From an uncultured Duodenibacillus sp. (GTDB lineage Bacteria; Pseudomonadota; Gammaproteobacteria; Burkholderiales; Burkholderiaceae_F), in NCBI GenBank assembly GCA_944390745.1, contig CALXQK010000014.1:1-60154 (forward strand): a DNA stretch of 60,154 bases, in the 5' to 3' direction. A program made the translations under genes and the position numbers. Below the pieces are notes generated by a model. That model was not told the DNA's origin and searched no databases. It saw only the letters and a list, made by a program, of their open reading frames with translations. Shown piece by piece: positions 8,162 to 16,276 of this stretch; within the stretch, counting starts at the first letter, position 1, and every line of letters starts with the position of its first letter.

Positions 8162-8545
8162 ATGACGCCTCCCCAGACGCTGTATGAGCGAATCGGCGCC
8201 GCCGAGGGCATCGAGCGGCTGGTCAGCCGATATCTCGACATCCTGCAGAGCGATCCGCAGTGCGCGCCGCTGCGCGCGCGGTACACGCAGGGTTTCGAGC
8301 GCTACCGCCGGCGCATGGTTGAGTACCTGTCGGGATTTTTCGGCGGGCCGGCGCTTTACATTGAGCGCCACGGCCTTCCTGCGCTGCGCGAAAACCACCA
8401 GAGCATTCCGATCTCCGCGCAGATGCGCGACCTCTGGTACGGCTGCATGCTCAAGGCCATCGGCTGCGAGGTCGCCGATCCGGCGCTGCGCGGAGAACTC
8501 GAGGCCGCCTTCTGGCAGATGGCCGACAGCCTGCGCAACTGCTGA
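8162..8545 (+). CDS. Group II truncated hemoglobin
   Basis: 127 residues with the group II layout: YERIGAAEGIERLVSRY (helices A-B, Tyr at B10), FFGGPALY (E-helix start), GLPALRENH with the probable proximal F8 histidine, and LWYGCM containing the G8 tryptophan. Truncated globins of this group bind O2 and NO. The usual Phe after the proximal His region is replaced by Ile (NHQSIPIS), so it is somewhat divergent. It follows ybgE by 13 bp, which suggests co-transcription with the bd oxidase. A shared role in O2 or NO handling is inferred from this. Confidence 0.85.
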   Translation: MTPPQTLYERIGAAEGIERLVSRYLDILQSDPQCAPLRARYTQGFERYRRRMVEYLSGFFGGPALYIERHGLPALRENHQSIPISAQMRDLWYGCMLKAIGCEVADPALRGELEAAFWQMADSLRNC

Positions 8546-8563
8546 GCGGCTTGTAAGGTCCGT

Positions 8564-9121
8564 CTAGAACACCGGCTCGCCGCGGCGCATCAGCGTTCGG
8601 ATTTCTATTTCCAGATTGCGCCGGTCATCGGCTAGCCAGACAATGCCGTCCTGAATCGTGGCCGCAAGCCGCATGCTGCGGGCGGCCATCTCCGTGAGCG
8701 CCTCAACCGAGGCATCTGACACCGCGCGCACGGTGAGCTTGTCAATCTTGGAGAAATCCCCCTTGTGCGACTGCCACCAGGGCTCGTAGCGCGCCTCGTC
8801 ATAGGCAAGCACCACCACGTCGGCGCTGCGCCCCGCGGCGCGCCGCAGGGTCTTGACGTCCGGCACGCCCACCTCGATCCAGCGGCCGATGTCGCCGGCC
8901 TCATCCATCTCCCAGAGCGCGGCCTCGCCCTCGGCCGACAGTCCCCGCCCGAACTCCACCCGTTCCCCCGCGTAGAGCGCATAGGCAAGAATGCGCACCA
9001 TCATGCGCGACTCGGTCTCCGAGGGATGCCGCGCGATCGTCAGCGTCCGCTCGCCGTAGTAGCCGCGGTCGATGTCGCTTACGTCAATGGATGCCTTGTA
9101 GATAGTTGCGCCTAAAGCCAT
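8564..9121 (-). CDS. yaeQ: YaeQ family protein
   Basis: 185 residues, the family's usual length. The start MALGATIYKASIDVSDIDRGYY and the ARHPSETESRMMVRILAYAL segment are hallmarks of YaeQ, a protein with a nuclease-like PD-(D/E)XK fold whose role is not settled. The conserved GRWIEVGVPD segment sits near residue 85. It begins 5 bp after the stop of the AEC transporter gene, so the two are probably one transcript. Its 3' end converges on the globin gene with 18 bp between the stops. Confidence 0.93.
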   Translation of the reverse strand: MALGATIYKASIDVSDIDRGYYGERTLTIARHPSETESRMMVRILAYALYAGERVEFGRGLSAEGEAALWEMDEAGDIGRWIEVGVPDVKTLRRAAGRSADVVVLAYDEARYEPWWQSHKGDFSKIDKLTVRAVSDASVEALTEMAARSMRLAATIQDGIVWLADDRRNLEIEIRTLMRRGEPVF

Positions 9122-9126
9122 GATTT

Positions 9127-10071
9127 CTAGAGTCTCAGCAAGGTCATGGTGAGCGGCACGGTGAAGGCCGACACCAGGGTGGAGATGAAGAGCGCGCTGC
9201 TTGCGAGATCCTCCTCGCTGTCAAACTGCGCGGCCATGATGTAGAGGTTGACCGCCACGGGCAGACACGCCAGAAGCGTTGCCGCCTGGGTCTGAATGTC
9301 GTCGAGCCCGATCAGGCGGCACAGAAGGTACACGCACAGGGGCTGCACGGCAAGCTTGAGCAACGTCACGACAAGCGCCTTCGGAAGCGCCCGCGAAATC
9401 GAGTGCGCCGCAAGCCCCATGCCCACGGCCATGAGCGCGCAGGGGGTCGTGGCCGAGGAAATGAGCGAGACGCTGCGGCCGAGCACCTCGGGCAGCCGCA
9501 GCCCCGTGAACATCCACAGCGTGCCGGCAATGATACCTACAACAATGGGATTGCGGACGACGTTGCCAAGAGCCCCGGCAAACCGGCGCAGGTCGATGCG
9601 GCCGTTGGTGCGGCCGAACTCCACGCAGGCCGTGGCCGTCGTCCACAGCAGCAGCACGTTGAAGACGATGATGAGCGAGATCGTGGGCATGGCCGCCGCG
9701 CCCAGCCCGGCCTGCACGATCGGCACGCCGAGCTGCACGTTGTTGCCGAAGATGCCGCCCATGCCTGTAATGACGCGTCCGGTTGAATCCTGGTGAAAAA
9801 GCCTCGCCCCGAGGAAGCTTCCCAGCAGGTAGACCGCCACGCACGAGCCGAAGAAGGCGGCGAGCACCCCAAGATTGACAGGCGGCATGTCGCCCGAGCG
9901 GCTCATGAGGTCAAAGAGCATGACGGGCATCAGCAGCTTGAAGACAAAGCGCGAGAGCGCCTTTGCGACCTGCTCGTCGAAAAAGCCCGTCTTCACGAGC
10001 CCCCATCCGATGAAGACCATCAGAAAAAGGGGCGTCGAGAGCTGCAGCTGCAAGATGAATAGCTCGATCAC
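9127..10071 (-). CDS. AEC-family transporter
   Basis: 314 residues from a GTG start at 10069-10071, chosen because AAGGAT lies 6-7 nt upstream and the length fits the family; the frame extends 44 codons further without a better start. It shows about ten hydrophobic helices in two halves, with GNNVQLGVPI in the first half, the conserved crossover signature of auxin-efflux-carrier-like permeases. Bacterial members transport organic acids such as malate or malonate. The substrate here is unknown. It is co-transcribed with yaeQ. Confidence 0.88.
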   Translation of the reverse strand: MIELFILQLQLSTPLFLMVFIGWGLVKTGFFDEQVAKALSRFVFKLLMPVMLFDLMSRSGDMPPVNLGVLAAFFGSCVAVYLLGSFLGARLFHQDSTGRVITGMGGIFGNNVQLGVPIVQAGLGAAAMPTISLIIVFNVLLLWTTATACVEFGRTNGRIDLRRFAGALGNVVRNPIVVGIIAGTLWMFTGLRLPEVLGRSVSLISSATTPCALMAVGMGLAAHSISRALPKALVVTLLKLAVQPLCVYLLCRLIGLDDIQTQAATLLACLPVAVNLYIMAAQFDSEEDLASSALFISTLVSAFTVPLTMTLLRL

Positions 10072-10153
10072 CGCGCAATCCTTGAAAACATCACAAGCCC
10101 CGGAGCGCCGGGCGCTGAGGGTGTGAATTATCGAACTGCGGCGGCTTGAAGCG

Positions 10154-10200
10154 CAAAAAAATTTCCGCGCCGCGGCGCTTTTCGGCCGCAGGCGCGGAAA
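10154..10200 (-). terminator. Rho-independent terminator of the FadL-type porin gene
   Basis: Arms TTTCCGCGCC (10162-10171) and GGCGCGGAAA (10191-10200) pair perfectly, with a further GCGGC/GCCGC inside. On the minus strand the hairpin ends in a T tract (10154-10161). Confidence 0.85.
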
Positions 10201-10264
10201 CAATTTCTGAGGCGGGCGCAGAGCAGACCGCGCACCCGCCGGGAGCGTTCAAGGGAAGACGCCC

Positions 10265-11587
10265 CTAGAAGCGATAGACCATCTGGGCGCCGAAGAGATA
10301 GGCGTCGAGCGTATCGAACTCGCCCACGCGCGTTCCATTTTCGTCACCGTAAAGCGGCGCATCGCCCACGCCGTGCAGCCAGGCAAAGCCGAAGTCGCCC
10401 TGCAGGTTTTCGGTCACGTGCCACGTGGCGCCGAGGGCAAGCCACAGACGATCGGCATCCGGGATGAGGGCCGTACGGTAGCGATCCTCATCAATGGGCG
10501 AGGTCTCATAGCCCACGCCGGCGCGCACCGTCCAGGAGCTGTTGATCTTGTAGTCGGCGCCGAGCGTAAAGAGCCAGGTGTCCTGCCACTTGTTCTGCAC
10601 ATCAACTTCGAGCGAATCCTGATTGCCGCCCAAACCTGCCAGGATGCCCTGAATCAAACCAGCATAAGCCGGGTTGTAAACCTCGAGACTGCCCAGATTA
10701 CCGCGAACCTTGAGCGTGTCAAAGCTCGACCAGTCGGCCCAGCGGATCAGCGCGGAGATCCTCAGCTGCGGCGTGGCCTCCCAGGTTCCGGTAAGCAGCA
10801 CGGTCTGCGGAGCCGACAGCGAGGCCGTCGCGCTTCCAAAGCCTGCGATGTAGCTCTTGTTGTTGGGGTTGAAATTGGGGTACAAAGTATCCTTGGAGAG
10901 CCCCACACGCAGATCTCCATCGGCATGATGATTGACCTGGGAGCGGTATGACAGACCAAAGCGCAGGGTTTCCGTCGGAGACCACATGATGCCGAAGTTG
11001 GCGCCCCAGGCGAGGCTGTCGGCGTCAAGACGCCCGTAGCCCATGCCGCCCAGTACGCCCGTTTCGTACTGCGCGTCGGCGTACTGAATGGAGATGCCTG
11101 CACCGATCGAGAGCTTGTCGGAGATCTTCCAGGCGACGTTCGGATTGAGGTCAAAGACCTTGATCTCGGCGTTCATGCCGCGGTCAATGTGTCCCCAGGT
11201 GCGGCTGTATTCCGTTGCCAGACCATAGGGCACCGTCAGACCAAGACCAAACCAGATCGAGTCGTTCATCTGGCGGGTCAGGAAGAGGTTGGGAATCGGC
11301 ACGCCGTACTTGCTGCCGTTTTCGGTCTCTCCGTCATCGCCCTGGTAGGACAGATCAAGGTCCACGTACACGCCGCCCATCTGAAACTGCGTGCCGGGAA
11401 GCAGAACCATGCCGGCGGGGTTGTACCAGACGGCCGAAAGATCGTCGCCCACGATGCCCGCACCGGCGTAGGCGCGGCCCAGGCCGGAAACAGACTGCTC
11501 AGACAGCATGAAGCCCGCGGCATGGACCGAAGAGACCGATGCCAGCGTCGCCGCCGCGAGCGCGGCGATCTTGATGCAATTTTTCAC
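10265..11587 (-). CDS. FadL/OmpP1/TodX family outer-membrane transporter
   Basis: 440 residues from a GTG at 11585-11587, with CGGAGAA upstream. The signal peptide is KNCIKIAALAAATLASVSSVHA. The mature N-terminus AGFMLSEQSVSGLGRAYAGA is the conserved FadL hatch segment, followed by DLSAVWYNPAGM. Alternating aromatic beta-strands end in the terminal Phe (MVYRF) required for outer-membrane insertion. FadL-type 14-strand barrels let hydrophobic compounds such as long-chain fatty acids cross the outer membrane. The exact ligand cannot be read. It stands alone with its own terminator. Confidence 0.95.
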   Translation of the reverse strand: MKNCIKIAALAAATLASVSSVHAAGFMLSEQSVSGLGRAYAGAGIVGDDLSAVWYNPAGMVLLPGTQFQMGGVYVDLDLSYQGDDGETENGSKYGVPIPNLFLTRQMNDSIWFGLGLTVPYGLATEYSRTWGHIDRGMNAEIKVFDLNPNVAWKISDKLSIGAGISIQYADAQYETGVLGGMGYGRLDADSLAWGANFGIMWSPTETLRFGLSYRSQVNHHADGDLRVGLSKDTLYPNFNPNNKSYIAGFGSATASLSAPQTVLLTGTWEATPQLRISALIRWADWSSFDTLKVRGNLGSLEVYNPAYAGLIQGILAGLGGNQDSLEVDVQNKWQDTWLFTLGADYKINSSWTVRAGVGYETSPIDEDRYRTALIPDADRLWLALGATWHVTENLQGDFGFAWLHGVGDAPLYGDENGTRVGEFDTLDAYLFGAQMVYRF

Positions 11588-11923
11588 AACAAATTCTCCG
11601 AGGAGGGGAAGCTCCGGCCTCAAGCCGGCAATGCGCCTGTCGCGGGCGCAGCCCGCAGCGCATGTCAAACAACAAAAGCCCTTCGCAGACATGCCGAGGC
11701 GCCGCCCTGCTGTCCATCCAGCGAGCGGACCGGCGTTGCGAAAGGAGGAATCAAGGGAGTCAAGCCAGGGGGCGGAACCCTCTGCGGCGCCCGGAGACGG
11801 GGTCATCAAGCGGGCGTCAAACGACTCCGAACCGAATTATTCGGATTTTTGTGACTATAGGGAGAGGGGGTGAATTAGTCGTTATCCCTATGTTTTGTAG
11901 CTCACTTCCCTCTTCGTGAAATT
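11588..11923. other. Intergenic region upstream of the FadL-type gene
   Basis: 336 bp without a gene. It contains an inverted repeat ATAGGGA (11857-11863) / TCCCTAT (11885-11891) and a short CCGAA-TTA-TTCGG repeat (11832-11844). The DUF4870 transcript ends here and the porin promoter must lie here. I could not pick a convincing -35/-10 pair. Confidence 0.5.
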
Positions 11924-12355
11924 CTAGACAGGCATGGTCTGCCCGTTGGAGAGCCGGATCCAGCCGCGAATGATGCGGTAGCCCACCCAGATGCCCATCA
12001 CCACAAAGCCGACCATCCATACGGCGATGCCCACGAGCAGCCAGGAGAGCACAAGGCCGATGCCGGCCACGATGAGCGCAAAGAACATCGCGTACCAGAA
12101 GGTGCGGATCTGCCATGAAAAGTGGCTCTCCACATAGGTGCCGCGCGCATCCGAACGCATCACATAGTTGAGCACCACGGCCGCAATCGAGGGCCAGCCG
12201 AAGAGAAAGGCGCCGATGATCGAGGCTCCCGTGGCAACGCCGATCAAGATGGAGACGCCGTGAAGGATGTAGACAACGCGCGCAACCGTCACGATCGAGG
12301 GCTGCGGCGTGCGAAGTTCAGTCTCGGAAATGCGATCGGGAAGATTGCTGGGCAC
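11924..12355 (-). CDS. DUF4870-type membrane protein
   Basis: 143 residues from a GTG at 12353-12355, with AAGGAGT 9 nt upstream; the frame stays open for 96 more codons upstream but with atypical composition. It shows a polar N-terminus, then VVYILHGVSILIGVATGASIIGAF-like helix 1, a Tyr/Arg-rich loop (YVESHFSWQIRTFWYAMFF), two further helices, and a C-terminal GYRIIRGWIRLSNGQTMPV. The IRTFWY and YRIIRGWIRL segments are typical of this small family, which has no known function. It appears monocistronic. Confidence 0.82.
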   Translation of the reverse strand: MPSNLPDRISETELRTPQPSIVTVARVVYILHGVSILIGVATGASIIGAFLFGWPSIAAVVLNYVMRSDARGTYVESHFSWQIRTFWYAMFFALIVAGIGLVLSWLLVGIAVWMVGFVVMGIWVGYRIIRGWIRLSNGQTMPV

Positions 12356-12639
12356 GGCAGGGGACTCCTTGAATTCTGGCGCGCCGCACGCGGCGCTCGA
12401 GCCCTGCGGACCTTTTGCAGAGGCCGCACGGCCTGTCTCTTTGATTGTATGGTCATTGAGCCCGCGCAAAACGAACGCCTCGACAAATTTGTGCAAATTT
12501 TCGAAACAGCGAACAGTCTGCGCAGACAACGAAAGGCCGAGGGCCAAGAAGCTCCCGGACGGCAACACAACCTGCGGCATCTTCTCATTCGGCCGTCTCG
12601 CAGGCATGCCCCCTGCCAATGAAGGGCGCATAAACAAAG
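12356..12639. other. Non-coding region between ppk and the DUF4870 gene
   Basis: About 285 bp between the ppk terminator and the DUF4870 gene start. It contains an AT-rich stretch near 12485-12500. No gene, repeat or clear promoter was recognised. Confidence 0.4.
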
Positions 12640-12674
12640 ACAAAGCCGCGAACGCCTCTTGCTGCGTTCGCGGC
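12630..12674 (-). terminator. Terminator of ppk
   Basis: Perfect 11-bp stem GCCGCGAACGC (12645-12655) / GCGTTCGCGGC (12664-12674). On the minus strand it is followed by a T-rich but interrupted tract. It lies 26 bp after the ppk stop. Confidence 0.8.
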
Positions 12675-12700
12675 TCTGCGGTCTTCAGCGCCCTTCGGCT

Positions 12701-15133
12701 CTAGCGCTTGAGCAGGTCAAGCACGCGGCGAATTTCGCTTTGCGAATCCACGGGCTTCTCGCCCGCACCGGGCGACAGACGCGTGTAGCTGCCGTCGGAG
12801 GCAAGCACCCAGGCGTGGGTGTTGTCCGCAAGCTGCGGCTCCACGATCTGCTCGAGGATGTTGTTGCGCAGCGACTCGTCAAGCACGGGGGCAAGCACCT
12901 CGATGCGCCCGTTGAGGTTGCGGGTCATCATGTCGGCGCTGCCCACATACATCTGCGGCTTGCCGTTGCGGTGGAACCAGTAGATGCGGGCGTGCTCGAG
13001 AAGCTCGCCCACGATCGAGCGCACGGTGATCGTCTCGGAGACGCCCTTGATGCCCGGGCGCAGCGAGCAGATGCCGCGCACGATGCACTCAATCTTCACG
13101 CCCGCGCGGCTTGCCTCGTAGAGCTCGCGGATGATCTCGGGGTCAACGAGCTGGTTGCACTTGAGGATGATGTGGCCGTTGCCCTCCTTGCGATGAATCT
13201 GCGCCTCCTCACGGATCAGGCGGGTGATGTTGGCGCGCAGATGGTTCGGCGAGACGAAGATGCGGCGATAGTCATTGATGACACCGAAGCCGGTCATCAC
13301 ATTGAAGAGATCCTGCACGTCGTTGCAGATCTCGGCATTGGAGGTGAAAAGTCCCAGATCGGTGTAGATCTTGGCCGAGGAGGCGTTGTAGTTGCCCGTT
13401 CCGATGTGTGCGTAGCGGCGCAGTCCCGACTCCTCGCGGCGAACCACCAGGCAGAGCTTGGCGTGGATCTTGAGGCCCGCAAAGCCGTAGACGACATTGA
13501 CGCCCGCGCGCTCGAGCTCCTCGGCCCAGTTGATGTTCTGCTCCTCGTCAAAGCGCGCCTTGAGCTCAACGACCGCCGTCACCTGCTTGCCGCGGCGACG
13601 AGCCTCCAGAAGGCTCTTCACCACGGGCGAATCGCTGCCGCAGCGGTAAAGCGTCTGCTTGATGGCGACGACCTTGGGGTCGACGGCCGCAAGCCGCAGG
13701 AACCGCAGCACGCTGTTGAAGCTGTCGTAGGGGTGGTAGACCATCAGATCGCGCTGGCGCAGCTCCCCGAAGAGATCCTCATCGGGCTCAAACGGCTGCG
13801 GAAGCTTCGACTTGAAGGGCGGATACTTGAGCCCCGGACGGTCAACCCCCATGAGACGGATGAATTCGTTGAACGCCAGCGGCATGCGCGACTTGTAGAT
13901 CTGCGTCGGGTGCAGATCAAGGTGGCTGATGAGAAACTCCTGCAGGGCCATCGGCATGCCGCGCTCGAGTTCAAGGCGCACGATGGAGCCGAAGCGGCGC
14001 TGCTCGACGTAGTCGCGCACGGCCGAGAGCAGATCGTCGGCCTCGTCCTCCTCGATTTCTCCGTCGGTGTTGCGCGTCACGCGGAACATGCCGTAGTTCT
14101 TCACCTGATAGCCCGGAAAGAGCGTTCCCATGCGGTGCGCGATCAAATCCTCCATGAGCAGAATGCGGCCCTCGCCCGAAGTCAGGTTCGCGGGCTCGTC
14201 CCCGCGAAGCTCGTCGGGAATAAACAGGAAGCGCGGCACGTTGTTGGGGCTCTTGAGTCGGGCAAAGTGCGGACGCTCGTCGGCCGGGTTGAGGCTGCGC
14301 AGCTCAATGACGAAGTTGATGCTGCGGCTTGAGATCATCGGGAACGGACGGCCGGCATCCACCGCCTGCGGCGTGAGAACGGGGAAGATTTCCGTTTCAA
14401 AATACTTGTCGAGAATCGCACGCTTCTTGGGCGTGAGCGACTCGTAGGCGACAAAGCGCACGTTCTTCTTGTCGAGCGCCGGGCGCAGTTCCTTGAGCCA
14501 GAGCGTCTCGGCGACGTCGAGCATCTCGCAGACGCGGCGGCGAATCTCCGAGAGCTGCTTGGCAGGCGGCATTCTGTCGGCGCCCGTGGAGGCTGCGCCG
14601 CTACGCGCCTGGCGCTGCAGGTTCATGACGCGCACCATGTAGAACTCGTCGAGATTGTTGAAGAAGATCGACAGGAACTTCACGCGCTCAAGCAGCGGAA
14701 CGCCGGCGTCCATCGCCGTCTCAAGCACCTTGCGGTCAAACTCAATCCAGCTGATCTCGCGGTTGGTGTAGAGCACGGGCGCGTCCAGATCGGTATGCTC
14801 GCCGAGCTCCGCCTCAAGGCCTGAGGCGCGCGCACGACGGCGGACAGCGGGCTTCTTGGCAGCCGCGGTCTTCTGGGCCTTCGCCCCCCGGGCCGGGCCT
14901 GCGGCCTTTTTTGCCGTCTTCGCGGCCGCGGCGGGCTTGTCCGCCTGGGCGGACTCCCCGGACGGGACGGCCGCCGAAGCCTTCTGCGCTTTTGCCGAGG
15001 CGCGGCGGGCGCGCGGCGCCGCCGGGGCCTTCTGCCCGGAGGACGGCGCGTCTGCCGTCTGACCGGCAGCCTCGGACTGCACGACTTTTTCCGAAGGGAC
15101 GGTCTTGACATCGGTCGGGTTGGAATCTGTCAC
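12701..15133 (-). CDS. ppk: Polyphosphate kinase 1 with a basic N-terminal extension
   Basis: 810 residues from a GTG at 15131-15133 (GGAG 9 nt upstream); a typical Ppk1 has about 690. The enzyme polymerises the gamma-phosphate of ATP into polyphosphate. The catalytic core starts near residue 121 at LYTNREISWIEFDRKVLE. It includes KIHAKLCLVVRRE with the presumed autophosphorylated His and HIGTGNYNASSAKIYTDL. The C-terminal domain has YVGSADMMTRNLNGRIEV. The first about 117 residues are extra: low-complexity Ala, Lys, Pro and Arg (for example AKTAKKAAGPARGAKAQK), like a histone H1 tail. It stands alone with its own terminator and divergent to the response regulator. Confidence 0.96.
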   Translation of the reverse strand: MTDSNPTDVKTVPSEKVVQSEAAGQTADAPSSGQKAPAAPRARRASAKAQKASAAVPSGESAQADKPAAAAKTAKKAAGPARGAKAQKTAAAKKPAVRRRARASGLEAELGEHTDLDAPVLYTNREISWIEFDRKVLETAMDAGVPLLERVKFLSIFFNNLDEFYMVRVMNLQRQARSGAASTGADRMPPAKQLSEIRRRVCEMLDVAETLWLKELRPALDKKNVRFVAYESLTPKKRAILDKYFETEIFPVLTPQAVDAGRPFPMISSRSINFVIELRSLNPADERPHFARLKSPNNVPRFLFIPDELRGDEPANLTSGEGRILLMEDLIAHRMGTLFPGYQVKNYGMFRVTRNTDGEIEEDEADDLLSAVRDYVEQRRFGSIVRLELERGMPMALQEFLISHLDLHPTQIYKSRMPLAFNEFIRLMGVDRPGLKYPPFKSKLPQPFEPDEDLFGELRQRDLMVYHPYDSFNSVLRFLRLAAVDPKVVAIKQTLYRCGSDSPVVKSLLEARRRGKQVTAVVELKARFDEEQNINWAEELERAGVNVVYGFAGLKIHAKLCLVVRREESGLRRYAHIGTGNYNASSAKIYTDLGLFTSNAEICNDVQDLFNVMTGFGVINDYRRIFVSPNHLRANITRLIREEAQIHRKEGNGHIILKCNQLVDPEIIRELYEASRAGVKIECIVRGICSLRPGIKGVSETITVRSIVGELLEHARIYWFHRNGKPQMYVGSADMMTRNLNGRIEVLAPVLDESLRNNILEQIVEPQLADNTHAWVLASDGSYTRLSPGAGEKPVDSQSEIRRVLDLLKR

Positions 15134-15520
15134 TTTGCTGATCTCCGATAGTGGACAAGGGCGCCGGGCCCGGCGGCGGGCGTCGCTGGCGGAGCGCCTC
15201 AATCAAGGGGCTTCGCCGTGGCTGTTGTTCTTTGCTTCAGGCCCCGGATCCCGGTCTGTTCCGGGACGGACCCAAGCCTGATCGGTTAATGTAGCACCCG
15301 TGTACTTCAATTCCATGACAAGAATCAGCTCCCGGCAAAAAGCGTCCCCCTGCAGGCGTTGCGCAGGGGCCCTGCCCCGTCCCATTTGTTGCACTTTCTT
15401 AAGCTTGCCACCTCCTTAGTGAAGGTATCATTATCCGCAAAGGCATGCAGCGCGCGGGATCCGCGCGCAGATCGCGCGCCCTTGTGACATGCCCAAGCGT
15501 TTGTGAACACGAGTAGAGCC
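15134..15520. other. Divergent promoter region between ppk and the response regulator
   Basis: 387 bp without a gene. It must hold both promoters. A CTTAAG (15398-15403) and a CTTAG (15415-15419) lie close to the candidate response-regulator promoter and might be part of an autoregulatory site, but they do not match a PmrA/QseB box spacing that I can defend. Confidence 0.45.
15405..15431 (+). promoter_or_regulatory. Candidate promoter of the two-component operon
   Basis: TTGCCA (15405-15410) and TATCAT (15426-15431) match the sigma-70 hexamers at 5 of 6 positions each, but the spacer is only 15 bp, so this is tentative. The gene starts 90 bp downstream. Confidence 0.35.
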
Positions 15521-16177
15521 ATGCGAATTCTCTTGGTTGAAGACGACCCGATGATCGGTGAGGGCGTCGTGGACGGACTGAGTGCCGAAGGCTACGCCGT
15601 CGACTGGGTGCAGGACGGCAACTCCGCACTCATCGCGCTGCGCACCACGCCGTTTTCCCTGGTGATCCTCGATCTGGGCCTTCCCGGACGGGACGGCATC
15701 AGCGTGCTGCACGAGGTGCGCTCGCAAAAAATTCATACGCCGGTGCTGGTGACCACGGCGCGCGACACGGTGGCCGACCGCGTCGCCGGCCTTGACGCCG
15801 GCGCCGACGACTACCTCATCAAGCCCTTCGATCTCGACGAGCTCTCAGCGCGCATCCGCGCCCTGCTGCGCCGCTCGGTGGGCCGCAGCGAGCCCACCAT
15901 CGAGCGCGGACGGCTGCTCATCAAGCCCGAGACGCGCGAAGTGTTCTTCAACGGCAAGCCCGTGCTCTTGTCGATCAAGGAATACGCCCTGCTCGTCGCC
16001 CTGGCCGACCGCCCGGGCATCGTGCTCTCACGCGGGCAGCTCGAGGAGAAGCTCTACAACTGGGACACCTCCGTGGGCAGCAACGCCATCGAGGTGCACA
16101 TCCACCATCTCAGGAAAAAGCTCTCGGACGACGCCATCAAGACGGTGCGCGGCGTCGGCTATCTCCTTGAAACCTAG
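15521..16177 (+). CDS. OmpR-family response regulator (QseB/PmrA-like)
   Basis: 218 residues from ATG 15521. The receiver domain begins MRILLVEDDPMIGEGVVDGL, has the phospho-acceptor Asp in VILDLGLPGRDG, the conserved Thr in VTTARDTV and Lys in YLIKPFDLDEL. The C-terminal winged-helix domain (about 125-218) has LSIKEYALLVALADRPG and NAIEVHIHHLRKKL with the terminal TVRGVGYLLE. The pattern is closest to QseB, PmrA and TctD regulators. It is paired with the sensor kinase 99 bp downstream, but a strong palindrome sits between them. Confidence 0.95.
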   Translation: MRILLVEDDPMIGEGVVDGLSAEGYAVDWVQDGNSALIALRTTPFSLVILDLGLPGRDGISVLHEVRSQKIHTPVLVTTARDTVADRVAGLDAGADDYLIKPFDLDELSARIRALLRRSVGRSEPTIERGRLLIKPETREVFFNGKPVLLSIKEYALLVALADRPGIVLSRGQLEEKLYNWDTSVGSNAIEVHIHHLRKKLSDDAIKTVRGVGYLLET

Positions 16178-16186
16178 CGCCTTGAA

Positions 16187-16210
16187 AAAGCCGGCCCGCG
16201 GGCCGGCTTT
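16187..16210 (+). terminator. Perfect 24-bp palindrome between response regulator and kinase genes
   Basis: The 24 bp read identically on both strands (AAAGCCGGCCC arms meeting at GC). It begins 9 bp after the response-regulator stop. With only four-base T/A flanks it could be a partial terminator, an mRNA-stabilising hairpin or a cruciform-forming site. Either way it may lower kinase expression relative to regulator. Confidence 0.6.
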
Positions 16211-16276
16211 CTGCTCTTGTGCAGGGCGCCGCCCCTTGCCCAGCCTCCCCTGAAAAAAACAAAAGGACCCGGCTTC

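Noticed and set aside
12659-14332. Plus-strand frame opposite ppk
   Set aside because: Shadow of ppk codon bias; no start signal or domain.
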